Shown one piece after another: positions 1 through 7,419 of a stretch of 13,221 nucleotides of DNA; positions within the stretch are counted from its first letter, which is position 1; each line of letters starts with the position of its first letter. The notes beneath the pieces were generated by a model. That model saw only the letters and a program-made list of their open reading frames with translations. It made no database searches and was not told where the DNA came from. The position numbers and the translations under genes were made by a program. This stretch comes from AWTP1-13 sp035714005 (GTDB lineage: Bacteria; Pseudomonadota; Alphaproteobacteria; Rhizobiales; Hyphomicrobiaceae), in assembly GCA_035714005.1 (NCBI GenBank), contig DASTMQ010000463.1, forward strand, positions 1-13,221, given 5' to 3'.

Positions 1-30
1 CACGTCACCCGGGGCGATCAGGAGGAAGGC

Positions 31-1383
31 ATGGCTCACCCCCACGTGCGGGTCACCCGGCGGCAAGCGCTACGAAAGGCTGCGGGCGCGCTCTTCATTC
101 CCTTCACGCTGCGGGCGGGCAAGGCACCCGCGCAGGGCGGCCGCAGGCCGTTCGACGGCGTAACCCTCAATATCTCGTGCTGGAGCGCCACCTATCCCAA
201 GCTGATCGCCGACTACCTGCCCGAGTTCCAGGAGCAGACCGGCATCAAGGTCAACTACGACACGCCGGGCTTCCCGGTCTACAACCAGCGCGCCGATCTC
301 GAGCTGTCGACCAAGGGCAGTGGCTTCGATGTGCTCAACGTCACCTTTATTTACACCAGCCGCTGGATCGGGGCCGGCTGGCTAACGCCGCTCGATCCCT
401 TCATTGCCGATGCCAACAAGACCCCTGCCGATTGGGACTTTGCCGATTTCGTGCCCGGTTCGGTGCAGCCGATGCGCGACAAGACGGGGGCCGTCTACGG
501 CATTCCCTGGATCTCGGATGTGCTGATCGCCGCCGCCGCCCGCTTCGACTTGCTGGCCGCCAACGGCTTCGGCATGCCCGATACACTGGACGAACTCGAC
601 AAGGCACTCCAGGTCGTCAACAAGAAGGATGGGGTGAGCGGTTTTATCACCGAGAACCATTGGGGATGGATCTACCCGGCGTATTTGCAGGCCTTTGGCG
701 GCAATGTGTTTCGCAATCCGCCGGACGACCTAATGCCGACGCTCGACACCCCGGAAGCGGCGGCGGCGGCCGAGATGCTTGCCAGGCTGCTCAATAGCTA
801 TGGCCCGGAGGCCGCAGCCGGCTACAGCTATGACCAGGTGACGGAAGCGCTGCGGGCCGGCCGCATCAACTATTCCACCCACAATCACGCCTTTTGCGCG
901 CTGCTCGGCGAGGAGGGTAGCAAGGTCGTCAAGACTTCGAACTTCAGCATGATTGCCAAAGGACCGAAGGGCCGCTTCCCCGGCGTCGCCTCGCATGGCT
1001 GGGGCATTCCCGTCGGCGCCAAGAACAAAGACGCCTCCTGGGAATTCATCAAGTGGGCGCTGTCCAAAGACCTGATCCGGCGCATGACGCAAAAGCACGG
1101 CCTCGGCTCGGTGACGCGCAAGTCGCTGATCGGTTCGGCCGACTACAAACAGCGGATGGTGATTAACGGCATCGACACCGGCCAGCTGTTCCTCGATTCG
1201 ATTGCCATGTCCGAACAAGGCTACATGAAGTACCGCACGGTCCACGTCTATCCGCAGGCCAACGCGCAGATCACCCAGGCGCTGGGCCGCATCATCTCCG
1301 GGCAAATGAAGGCCAAAGAGTCGCTGGCGCTGGCGCAGGCCAACACGCTTGCCGATCTGAAGCGGGCAGGTGTCAGGTTCTGA
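31..1383 (+). CDS. ABC transporter solute-binding protein, family 1 (CUT1 type)
   Basis: A periplasmic binding protein of the UgpB/MalE-like family 1 that would capture a small organic solute and deliver it to the two permeases encoded directly downstream. The 450-residue length is normal for the family. The N-terminus carries a twin-arginine-type signal: TRRQALRK at residues 9-16, a hydrophobic stretch at 17-27, and a likely cleavage after APA at 32-34, so Tat export of a folded protein is probable. The mature part begins with the usual segment in which the solute is bound by a 'PEFQEQTGIKV' style region. The start is well supported by AGGAGG at 20-25, five bases before the ATG. The reading frame is open back to base 1, so any overlap with an upstream gene cannot be judged. 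The substrate cannot be read from sequence. The adjacent GMC oxidoreductase makes an alcohol, polyol or sugar derivative the best guess (inference). Confidence 0.93.
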   Translation: MAHPHVRVTRRQALRKAAGALFIPFTLRAGKAPAQGGRRPFDGVTLNISCWSATYPKLIADYLPEFQEQTGIKVNYDTPGFPVYNQRADLELSTKGSGFDVLNVTFIYTSRWIGAGWLTPLDPFIADANKTPADWDFADFVPGSVQPMRDKTGAVYGIPWISDVLIAAAARFDLLAANGFGMPDTLDELDKALQVVNKKDGVSGFITENHWGWIYPAYLQAFGGNVFRNPPDDLMPTLDTPEAAAAAEMLARLLNSYGPEAAAGYSYDQVTEALRAGRINYSTHNHAFCALLGEEGSKVVKTSNFSMIAKGPKGRFPGVASHGWGIPVGAKNKDASWEFIKWALSKDLIRRMTQKHGLGSVTRKSLIGSADYKQRMVINGIDTGQLFLDSIAMSEQGYMKYRTVHVYPQANAQITQALGRIISGQMKAKESLALAQANTLADLKRAGVRF

Positions 1384-1391
1384 GCCACGCC

Positions 1392-2297
1392 ATGCCAGCT
1401 CGGCGGCTCGCCTGGGGTGCCCAGCGTCGGCGGTCCTTCCTGCTCGGCATCGCCCCGGCGGTGCTGGTGCTGGCCATCATCACGATTGCGCCCGCCGTCT
1501 ACCTGGTGGCGACCTCGCTCACACCGCTCAACTTGACGCTGCCGGGCACCGCCTGGGATTTCAGCGCCCCGGCGGCCAACTACCTTGATTTGGCCGAGGA
1601 TCCCCGCTTCACGCGCTCCGTTTGGATCCAGGTGAAATTGTCGGTGGCAACCGTCATTGGGCAGCTGCTGGTGGGCCTCGGCGTGGCATTGTTGCTGAAC
1701 GGGTCGAGCCGCATCCGTAAGCTGGCCCGCTCGGGTTTCCTCATTCCCATGGTGCTACCGCCCATCGTCGTCGGCATCCTTTGGCGCGTCATGTACGCCG
1801 TGGACATCAGTCCATTCCATCGTTTCATGGCCTTCATCGGCCTGCCCGTACCCTCCCTGATCACCGATCCCAATTGGGCGCTCACGGCAATCGTCATTGC
1901 CGAAACCTGGGAGTGGTTTCCGTTCACGATGCTGATGGTGCTGGCCGCCTTGCAGATGATACCAGCCTCGCCGCTGGAGGCGGCGCGGATCGACGGCGCC
2001 AACGACTGGCAGATCTTCCGTTTCGTGATGTTCCCCTACATTCAATCGACGTTGGTGGTGGCCGCAATCTTCCGTCTCATCGACAGCATCAAGGCGTTTC
2101 CCTTGATCTTCGTGCTCACCGACGGCGGGCCGGGCGACGTCACGGAGGTGACGAACTATTATGCCTACCGCCAGGCCTTTACCTTTTCGCTTTGGGGCTA
2201 CGGCAGCGCCATTGCCACGCTGATGGTGGCGGGCGTCTTCGTGCTGAGCTACCTGATCGACCGACTGACCGGGGTCGCTCATGCAGAGGCAGATTGA
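1392..2297 (+). CDS. ABC transporter permease, MalF/UgpA-like
   Basis: The first inner-membrane permease subunit of a binding-protein-dependent importer, 301 residues. It has an N-terminal membrane helix at about residues 16-44, then five more hydrophobic segments. The cytoplasmic EAA loop that docks on the ATPase starts near residue 196 (EAARIDGANDW followed by FRFVMFP), matching the family pattern EAA-x3-DGA-x-F-x-LP. The gene begins 8 bases after the stop of the binding protein and its last 17 bases overlap the next permease gene, so the three are co-transcribed and probably translationally coupled. The family is certain. The substrate is unknown. Confidence 0.94.
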   Translation: MPARRLAWGAQRRRSFLLGIAPAVLVLAIITIAPAVYLVATSLTPLNLTLPGTAWDFSAPAANYLDLAEDPRFTRSVWIQVKLSVATVIGQLLVGLGVALLLNGSSRIRKLARSGFLIPMVLPPIVVGILWRVMYAVDISPFHRFMAFIGLPVPSLITDPNWALTAIVIAETWEWFPFTMLMVLAALQMIPASPLEAARIDGANDWQIFRFVMFPYIQSTLVVAAIFRLIDSIKAFPLIFVLTDGGPGDVTEVTNYYAYRQAFTFSLWGYGSAIATLMVAGVFVLSYLIDRLTGVAHAEAD

Positions 2298-3159
2298 GCC
2301 CGGGCCAGTCGCGGCGCGTCCCCTCCCGGCGCCGCCATCGCGCTACTGGTTCCAGCGCCACCGTCGCCGGCTCGGTGACATCGGCACCGTCGGCCTGCTG
2401 CTACTGGTTCTCTTCCCCTTCGTCTGGCTGGTCCAGATGTCGTTTCGGCCGAACGCGGATATCCTTGGCTACGAGCTCCTGTTCACGCCCACGCTCGCAC
2501 ACTACCGGGCGCTTTGGACCGGGGCCTTCCCCGCCTCTTTTCTCAACAGCATGATCACCAGCCTTGCATCGACCGTGTTGGCGATGGCGATCGGTGTGCC
2601 CGCCGCCTACGCCCTGTCGCGCAGCGGCTTTAAATCTTCGCGTCGGATCGCGCTCTGGGTCCTGGCCACCCGCATGGCACCGCCGATTGCTTTCACGATC
2701 CCGTTTTTCCTCGCCTACCGCCACCTGGGCCTGTCGGATACGCTGTTGGGCCTTATCATCGTTTACCTGACGTTCAACTTGGCGCTTGTGATTTGGATGA
2801 TGCAGCCCTTCTTCGACGGCGTGCCACGCGAGCTAGAAGAGGCGGCCTGGATCGATGGTTGTGGCGTCTGGGAGGCCTTTTGCCGCGTGACCTTGCCGCT
2901 GTCGGCCCCCGGGCTCGCCGCCACCGCGGTCATTTGTTTCATCTTGTCGTGGAACGACTTTTTCTACGCGCTCGTGCTGACCCGAACCAACGCTTCAACC
3001 GCTCCGGTCGCGATCGTAAACTTCATTCAGTACACGGGCTGGGAGTGGGGTCGGATTGCTGCGGCGGGGACGTTGGTGATGCTGCCGGTGGTCTTATTCT
3101 CGATGCTGGTTCGCAACTATCTGGTGCGCGGACTCGCCGCCGGCGGCGTCAAGGAATAA
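2281..3159 (+). CDS. ABC transporter permease, MalG/UgpE-like
   Basis: The second permease subunit, 292 residues, which would pair with the preceding MalF-like protein to form the membrane channel. A basic N-terminal tail (RYWFQRHRRRLGD) precedes the first helix at about residues 38-58. The EAA loop lies near residue 186 (EEAAWIDGCGVWEAF, then RVTLP); Cys-Gly replaces the commoner Ala-x after DG, which is a tolerated change. The start codon sits inside the end of the upstream gene with only a weak ribosome site, so translation probably depends on coupling. No ATP-binding subunit follows. The next gene, 39 bases downstream, is an enzyme, so the ATPase must be upstream of the window or elsewhere. 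Confidence 0.94.
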   Translation: MQRQIEPGPVAARPLPAPPSRYWFQRHRRRLGDIGTVGLLLLVLFPFVWLVQMSFRPNADILGYELLFTPTLAHYRALWTGAFPASFLNSMITSLASTVLAMAIGVPAAYALSRSGFKSSRRIALWVLATRMAPPIAFTIPFFLAYRHLGLSDTLLGLIIVYLTFNLALVIWMMQPFFDGVPRELEEAAWIDGCGVWEAFCRVTLPLSAPGLAATAVICFILSWNDFFYALVLTRTNASTAPVAIVNFIQYTGWEWGRIAAAGTLVMLPVVLFSMLVRNYLVRGLAAGGVKE

Positions 3160-3198
3160 GGCGCAAGGCGCGCGCGCCACTTTTCGAGGGAACCAGCG

Positions 3199-4869
3199 AT
3201 GAACGCCTTGGCGGCAAACGAGACGGCCTGGGACTATGTCGTGGTTGGAGCGGGCTCGGCAGGCTGTGCCGTCGCCGCTAGGCTGAGTGAGAGCGGACGC
3301 TTCCGCGTGCTGCTGCTCGAGGCGGGCGAAGACGATCCGTGGCTTTGGCTGAAAGTTCCACTGGGCGCGGGTTTCGTGCTGTTGTCGCAGCGCAGCCTGT
3401 GGCGCTTTTATACCGAGCCGCAAGCCAACCTTGGCGGGCGCCAGGTGTTCTGGCCACGCGGCCGCGTGCTGGGCGGCTCTTCCAGCATCAACGGCATGCT
3501 GTGGGTGCGCGGCGAGCCGGCCGAGTTCGACCATTGGCGCCAGCTCGGCAATCCCGGCTGGGGATATACCGATGTTCTTCCCTTTCTCAAACGCCTGGAA
3601 GCCTATGCTGAGGGCGATGCCGCCAGCCGCGGCAAAAGTGGCCCAATACACATCACCCGCTTTAATCGCAGCACGCTGGCGGAGGCATTCCATGCGGCCT
3701 CAATTGCGGCCGGTGTGCCCGCCACCCCCGACTACAACGGCGTTGCCTACGAGGGTGTCGGCTACCTGCAGAGCAATACCAAAAGGGGGCTGCGCTGGGG
3801 TGGGCGCGAAGCTTACGTGTATCCGGCGCGCGGCCGCCCCAACCTCGTGCTGGCAACCGGGGCGCAGGCAACCCGCGTCGAGATTGAGCAGGGGCGTGCC
3901 GTCGGCGTCGCTTATCGTCGTGGTGAGCGGCACTATTTTGCGCGCGCCGCGCGCGAGGTCATCGTCAGCGCCGGGGCGGTGCAAAGTCCGCAGCTTCTGG
4001 AGCTATCCGGGATCGGGGACAGGGAGCGTCTGGCGGAGCTCGGCATTGCTTGCCGCGCCCATCTGCCGGGTGTCGGCGAGAACTGTCGCGACCATTGGCA
4101 CACGCGCCTTTCGTTTGAGTGTCGGCGTCCCATCACCTTGAACGACATTCTCGACAATCCTCTGCGCAAGGCATTTATGGGGCTGCGCTATCTCCTGCGC
4201 CGAGACGGCGAGATGGCGGCCTGTACGGCTACGGTGCACGCCCTGGCCAAGACCGAGCTGGCGCACGACAGGCCCGACGTAAAGATTCAGCTGCATACGC
4301 TGAGCGCGGCAGACCCTCGCCATCCGACCGAGTTGGTGTTGGATAAGTTTCCGGGCTTCGGCATCGGCACTTTCGTCTTGCGTCCGCAGTCCACGGGTTC
4401 GGTGCACATTGCCTCGGCCGATCCGCAAACCCCGCCGATCATCCGCCCCAACTACCTGACCGACCCCGGCGACCGCGCCACCAGCATCGCGGCGCTGCGG
4501 CTCGCCCGCCGCATCGCGGCGCAGCCGGCCCTCGCGCGCCTGATCGTGCGCGAAGTGCGGCCGGGCCCCGAGGTGCAATCGGATGCGGGTCTGCTCGAGC
4601 ATATCGCCAGGCTCGGCGCCACCTCCTACCATCCGATTGGCACCTGCAAAATGGGTAGCGATGCCATGGCGGTCGTCGACCATGAGTTGCGTGTGCACGG
4701 GGTCAAGGATCTGCGCGTTGCCGACGCCTCCATCATGCCGACGATGGTTTCATCCAATACCAATGCGCCGTGCTTCCTGATTGGTGAGCGCTGTGCTGAT
4801 TTTATGCTGCGCGCAGCCAGCGCCAACGCCGTTGCCGATGGCGTCCTGCAACCGGCTCTTGTCGACTAG
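3199..4869 (+). CDS. GMC family FAD-dependent oxidoreductase (choline/alcohol dehydrogenase-like)
   Basis: A flavoenzyme of 556 residues, full length for the glucose-methanol-choline family, which oxidises primary or secondary alcohols to aldehydes or ketones. The FAD-binding fold is at residues 14-44 (VVGAGSAGCAVAARL, with the acidic end of the second strand in LLLEAG). GMC signature 1 is around residues 90-110 (GRVLGGSSSINGMLW) and signature 2 around 258-272 (GAVQSPQLLELSGIG). The catalytic base is His478 in YHPIGTCKMG, and the second conserved site is the NTNAP segment at 520-524. No signal peptide is visible, so it is probably cytoplasmic. The start is backed by GAGGGA at 3186-3191. It closes the transporter operon, which suggests that the imported solute or a derivative is its substrate. 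It resembles BetA-type enzymes, but the context gives no evidence for choline specifically. Confidence 0.94.
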   Translation: MNALAANETAWDYVVVGAGSAGCAVAARLSESGRFRVLLLEAGEDDPWLWLKVPLGAGFVLLSQRSLWRFYTEPQANLGGRQVFWPRGRVLGGSSSINGMLWVRGEPAEFDHWRQLGNPGWGYTDVLPFLKRLEAYAEGDAASRGKSGPIHITRFNRSTLAEAFHAASIAAGVPATPDYNGVAYEGVGYLQSNTKRGLRWGGREAYVYPARGRPNLVLATGAQATRVEIEQGRAVGVAYRRGERHYFARAAREVIVSAGAVQSPQLLELSGIGDRERLAELGIACRAHLPGVGENCRDHWHTRLSFECRRPITLNDILDNPLRKAFMGLRYLLRRDGEMAACTATVHALAKTELAHDRPDVKIQLHTLSAADPRHPTELVLDKFPGFGIGTFVLRPQSTGSVHIASADPQTPPIIRPNYLTDPGDRATSIAALRLARRIAAQPALARLIVREVRPGPEVQSDAGLLEHIARLGATSYHPIGTCKMGSDAMAVVDHELRVHGVKDLRVADASIMPTMVSSNTNAPCFLIGERCADFMLRAASANAVADGVLQPALVD

Positions 4870-5031
4870 CGCCAATGCCTGGCGGGCGGCGCGTGAGCTT
4901 ACCGGCTGTTGGTGCTTGGGGTGGGCCACGCTATTTCCGGAATAGTGGCTGGCAGGCGCGGGGTTGGACTGCGCGCCTGGCATGTGGGCCCGCACAAAAC
5001 TTTAAGGTTGGCAAGGCAGCCCGTTGCCGGG
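4870..5031. other. Convergent intergenic region with two hairpins
   Basis: This 162-base gap separates the end of the transporter operon from the end of the minus-strand DUF2237 gene. It holds an imperfect hairpin at 4925-4949 (GCCA and CTATT on the left pairing with AATAG and TGGC on the right). A second hairpin, AGCCCG at 5018-5023 with CGGGCT at 5028-5033, overlaps the DUF2237 stop codon. Neither is followed by a good T-run on either strand. They may help end transcription from the two converging genes, but they are not textbook intrinsic terminators. No open frame here looks like a gene. Confidence 0.4.
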
Positions 5032-5406
5032 CTAGGCCAAATCGAGGGCGTGACGTTTCAAATCCGCAAGTTCGGCAATCTCAAGGGTCGCCTCGTGGGT
5101 CGCCGCCAGCACGACGCGGGGCGCAACGCCGGCAGCAAAGGCTTCCTGCCAGCGCTCTGCGCACAAACACCAGCGGTCGCCAGGATTGAGACCGGCAAAG
5201 CCGTATTCGGGGCGTGGCGTCGACAGGTCGTTGCCGCGCGCTTTCGAGAACGCCAGGAACTCCTTGGTCACTTCGACGCACACCGTGTGCACGCCAACAT
5301 CCTCAGGCCCCGTCTCGCAGCAGCCAGTCCGGTAAAAGCCGGTGGTGGGATTAAGCGAGCAAACCTCGATCGGCTCGCCGAAGACATTGCGCTGTTGATC
5401 CGCCAT
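5032..5406 (-). CDS. DUF2237 family protein
   Basis: A small soluble protein of 124 residues belonging to the conserved uncharacterised family DUF2237, whose biochemical role is not established. The family pattern is very clear: NVFGEPIEVC near the start, TGFYRTGCCETGPEDVG at 22-38, HTVC, FLAFSKARGNDLSTPRPEYGF at 50-70, then GDRWCLCAERW at 76-86 and VVLAATHEATLE further on. Cysteines are at 16, 29, 30, 43, 80 and 82. The start is set at the ATG at 5406, which begins MADQQRNVFG. The frame remains open 27 codons further upstream, but those residues do not resemble the family. There is no signal peptide, so the protein is presumably cytoplasmic. It is transcribed alone, toward the GMC gene and away from the membrane-protein gene at 5874. 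Confidence 0.9.
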   Translation of the reverse strand: MADQQRNVFGEPIEVCSLNPTTGFYRTGCCETGPEDVGVHTVCVEVTKEFLAFSKARGNDLSTPRPEYGFAGLNPGDRWCLCAERWQEAFAAGVAPRVVLAATHEATLEIAELADLKRHALDLA

Positions 5407-5873
5407 TGCCCTACCCAAGGCCTCGCAGGTGTGCTCGTGCCACCAGTCCGTTCTCGCCGCCACAAGAGGCCTTTGATAAGGGTCCAACTTTCGCCCGCAA
5501 GCAACGCTTTTCGCGTTGCACAGGGCGCGACCTCGGCCTCAGCCGGCGCCGCCGGCATGCTCGAATGGCGACTTCTGTAGTCGGGCATGCAGCTGTCAAG
5601 CCACAGCTGCATCCCCCGATGGCGCCAATCGCGGGCCAAGGTGCGGGCTGGCGCCGACCCACGAATTCATGAGCAATGTCAATTCGCTTCAACGCTGGCA
5701 AGCAGCGGGGGCAAGGAGGCAAGGGCAGGCAGCCGAGCGCGCTGGACGATCTGGGCTTTGCCTTTTTCAGACCGCATCTTGCGCTGCCCTTTGTCCCTCC
5801 ATGCTAATCGCGCGGACCATCCGGGCTTGGGGGCGGCAAGACCCTCGAAGAATCGACGCAAGGATCCGGTGTC
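5407..5873. other. Divergent intergenic region without a recognisable gene
   Basis: These 467 bases lie between two divergent genes, the DUF2237 gene on the left and the membrane-protein gene on the right, so they should contain both promoters. Several open frames cross the region, but none has a credible start, ribosome site or protein-like composition. The one clear structure is the long inverted repeat at 5581-5619, listed separately. I could not identify a convincing pair of -35 and -10 boxes for either gene. Confidence 0.5.
5581..5619. repeat. Long inverted repeat in divergent promoter region
   Basis: The arms ATGCAGCTGT at 5587-5596 and ACAGCTGCAT at 5603-5612 are perfect 10-base complements around the 6-base spacer CAAGCC. 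Beyond one unpaired base on the left and two on the right, the match continues with TCGGG at 5581-5585 and CCCGA at 5615-5619. About 15 base pairs in total can form. No T-run follows on either strand, so an intrinsic terminator is unlikely. It lies 181 bases upstream of the start codon of the DUF2237 gene and 255 bases upstream of the gene at 5874. A regulator-binding site or a structured leader are both possible (inference). Confidence 0.6.
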
Positions 5874-6917
5874 ATGGCCATCCAGTCCGTGGTGGTGGTG
5901 GGAGTGATCTCCGTCTGCGGCACGATCGCGGTGAGCATGACGCGCCACGGCCTACCGGGCCGCTGGGGATGGATCGGGGCCAATGCCGTGGTGGTGGTCG
6001 TCGGCATCCTGGCGCTTGCGTTCGCCCTCGATTGGGCGGGCTGGCTGACGGCTGCTCTTTTTGCTCTGCTTGTCGTTTCTCCGCTTGCGCTTTTGGATCG
6101 CGCCAGGGTTGCCGCACAACGGGGGCAATGGCAAAAGGCCGCGCGCCTGCATGTATGGGCCGTTCTCTTGCATCCAAGTTCATGGGCGCGCATCGGCTTG
6201 CGGCTCAGGCGCGCGCGCAGCATCGCTGGAGCGGCCGGCTATATGGCGGCACTCGGTCGGATCGAGGCCACGGGTTCGGGCAGACAAAAGGCGTTTGCAC
6301 GTCTCATGCTAGCGCAGGAGCGCCGCGATTGGGACGGCGTGCTGGTGCTGGCGCGCGCTCGGGGTGTCGACTATTCCGAAGCTAAACCACGCGAGATTCG
6401 CGCGCTTGGCGAACTGGGTCACCTCGAGGAGATGGTGCAAACCTACGCGGAGGCCGAAAAGTGGCTGCTGCCGCAGCTGCGCCAAGAGTGCAGGCTGTTC
6501 GTGTTCGCGTTTATGGGGCGCACCGCGGCGGTCCAGCAGGTGTTGGACGCGGCGCTCTCGGCGATGGACGATGCAGGCAAAGCCTACTGGACGGCCGTCG
6601 CCCGGCTAGGCGCGGATCGCCATGACGAGGTTGGGCGCGCGACGCTGCTAAGGCTTGCCGAAACCGGGGCTTCAGAGGGCGTGCGACGGAGCGCTGCGCA
6701 GCAACTGCAGCGAGCCGTTGCCGGCGAAGCGCCCGCCCCGAGCAGCGCGGAAACCGAGCGCATTGTCGAGCGCATGCTGCAAGGCTCGGTTCAGCGCTTG
6801 CGCGAGCCCCAAGTCCGTCCACCGCTCTTTAGGGCCAGCGCCAAAGCTCACATCAGAGGCTTCTTGTTGTTGGTCCTAATCGTCTTGTTGGCTTTGCTGC
6901 AAAGATTTTTTCGCTAG
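5874..6917 (+). CDS. Membrane-anchored helical-repeat protein; resembles N-terminal module of rhomboid-family proteins
   Basis: A 347-residue protein with three N-terminal membrane helices at roughly 5-22, 33-51 and 55-74. A long soluble alpha-helical part follows, and a last helix at 329-346 (GFLLLVLIVLLALLQRFF) ends almost at the C-terminus. The middle contains TPR-like helical hairpins, for example AAQRGQWQKAARLHVWAVLLHP near 80-101, AQERRDWDGVLVLARARG and RALGELGHLEEMV. From memory, this order matches the N-terminal part of long rhomboid-family intramembrane proteases, in which the first protease helix would follow. Here the protein stops after that helix, and no GxSG serine motif or membrane histidine exists here or in the DNA downstream. 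AAGGA about 9 bases upstream supports the start. It is monocistronic and convergent with the parA operon. The family assignment is tentative; that a membrane protein is encoded is not in doubt. Confidence 0.8.
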   Translation: MAIQSVVVVGVISVCGTIAVSMTRHGLPGRWGWIGANAVVVVVGILALAFALDWAGWLTAALFALLVVSPLALLDRARVAAQRGQWQKAARLHVWAVLLHPSSWARIGLRLRRARSIAGAAGYMAALGRIEATGSGRQKAFARLMLAQERRDWDGVLVLARARGVDYSEAKPREIRALGELGHLEEMVQTYAEAEKWLLPQLRQECRLFVFAFMGRTAAVQQVLDAALSAMDDAGKAYWTAVARLGADRHDEVGRATLLRLAETGASEGVRRSAAQQLQRAVAGEAPAPSSAETERIVERMLQGSVQRLREPQVRPPLFRASAKAHIRGFLLLVLIVLLALLQRFFR

Positions 6918-6943
6918 CGATCATTGGCGGCCTCACCGGTTCA

Positions 6944-7414
6944 TTAACTGGCCGCGGCCATCCGGTTGGCCACGCGCCGCTCGGCGGCGCTCACGATGGC
7001 TGCGCGCAACTGCGCGAGTGAGACCAGATCCGGCCCGACGCTGAGCCGCTGCTCCCGCGCCAGCAGTCGCAGATCCTCCTCCCTGTCGATGGCCGCGAGC
7101 GCGGCCAGCGCCGCCGCCCGGCCCAACGTGCGCACGATCACGACAACATTGAGTGAGAAGGGATCGAAACTCGTGCTGCTGGCCGCGGCCTGCGGCACCG
7201 AGGTCTCCTCGGGGCTGTCAACGGCTGCGGCCGGCTTGGGTGTCACTGCCTCCCTTGGCAAGGGTTCAAGCCGCAGCCGGAGCTGGGCGATCTCCCGTTT
7301 CAGCGAACGCAGGAGCTGCTCGCGTTCCTCGGCGGCCAAATTGGAATGTGTCTTGAACGCGCGCCGGAAATAGGCGTCTTGAGCGGCACCCGATAAGGCT
7401 TTCGTCTTACGCAT
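6944..7414 (-). CDS. Hypothetical protein encoded with ParA; possible ParA partner
   Basis: A 156-residue soluble protein whose family I do not recognise. Three parts are visible. A basic, helical N-terminus has a likely coiled coil at 27-51 (AAEEREQLLRSLKREIAQL). A Pro/Ala/Ser-rich linker covers about 52-82. A compact C-terminal part at 83-156 begins FDPFSLNVVVIVRTLGR and ends with two helices rich in Ala, Arg and Glu. It lacks the ParB nuclease motif and any obvious helix-turn-helix. The ATG lies 5 bases after the parA stop codon. Its Shine-Dalgarno AGGAG overlaps that stop and is only two bases from the ATG, so translation probably depends on ribosomes finishing parA. This coupling suggests the two proteins act together, perhaps with this one as an adaptor or as stimulator of the ParA ATPase (inference). 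Confidence 0.82.
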   Translation of the reverse strand: MRKTKALSGAAQDAYFRRAFKTHSNLAAEEREQLLRSLKREIAQLRLRLEPLPREAVTPKPAAAVDSPEETSVPQAAASSTSFDPFSLNVVVIVRTLGRAAALAALAAIDREEDLRLLAREQRLSVGPDLVSLAQLRAAIVSAAERRVANRMAAAS

Positions 7415-7419
7415 GGCTC

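Noticed and set aside
3094..3693. Minus-strand open frame of 199 codons across the permease/GMC junction
   Set aside because: It overlaps two well supported genes, has no family resemblance, and its composition reflects the opposite strand.
4003..4698. Long minus-strand open frame inside the GMC gene (231 codons)
   Set aside because: It lies opposite a clearly real gene, and its protein has no recognisable domain. Such antisense frames are usual in GC-rich DNA.
5516..6385. Plus-strand open frame of 289 codons running from the intergenic region into the membrane-protein gene
   Set aside because: The protein is rich in Arg, Cys and Gly without domains, and its second half is a shifted reading of the gene at 5874.
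6927..6955. Hairpin GCGGCC/GGCCGC between the convergent gene ends at 6917 and 6944
   Set aside because: The loop is 17 bases, the arms run into the coding end of the minus-strand gene, and no T-run follows.
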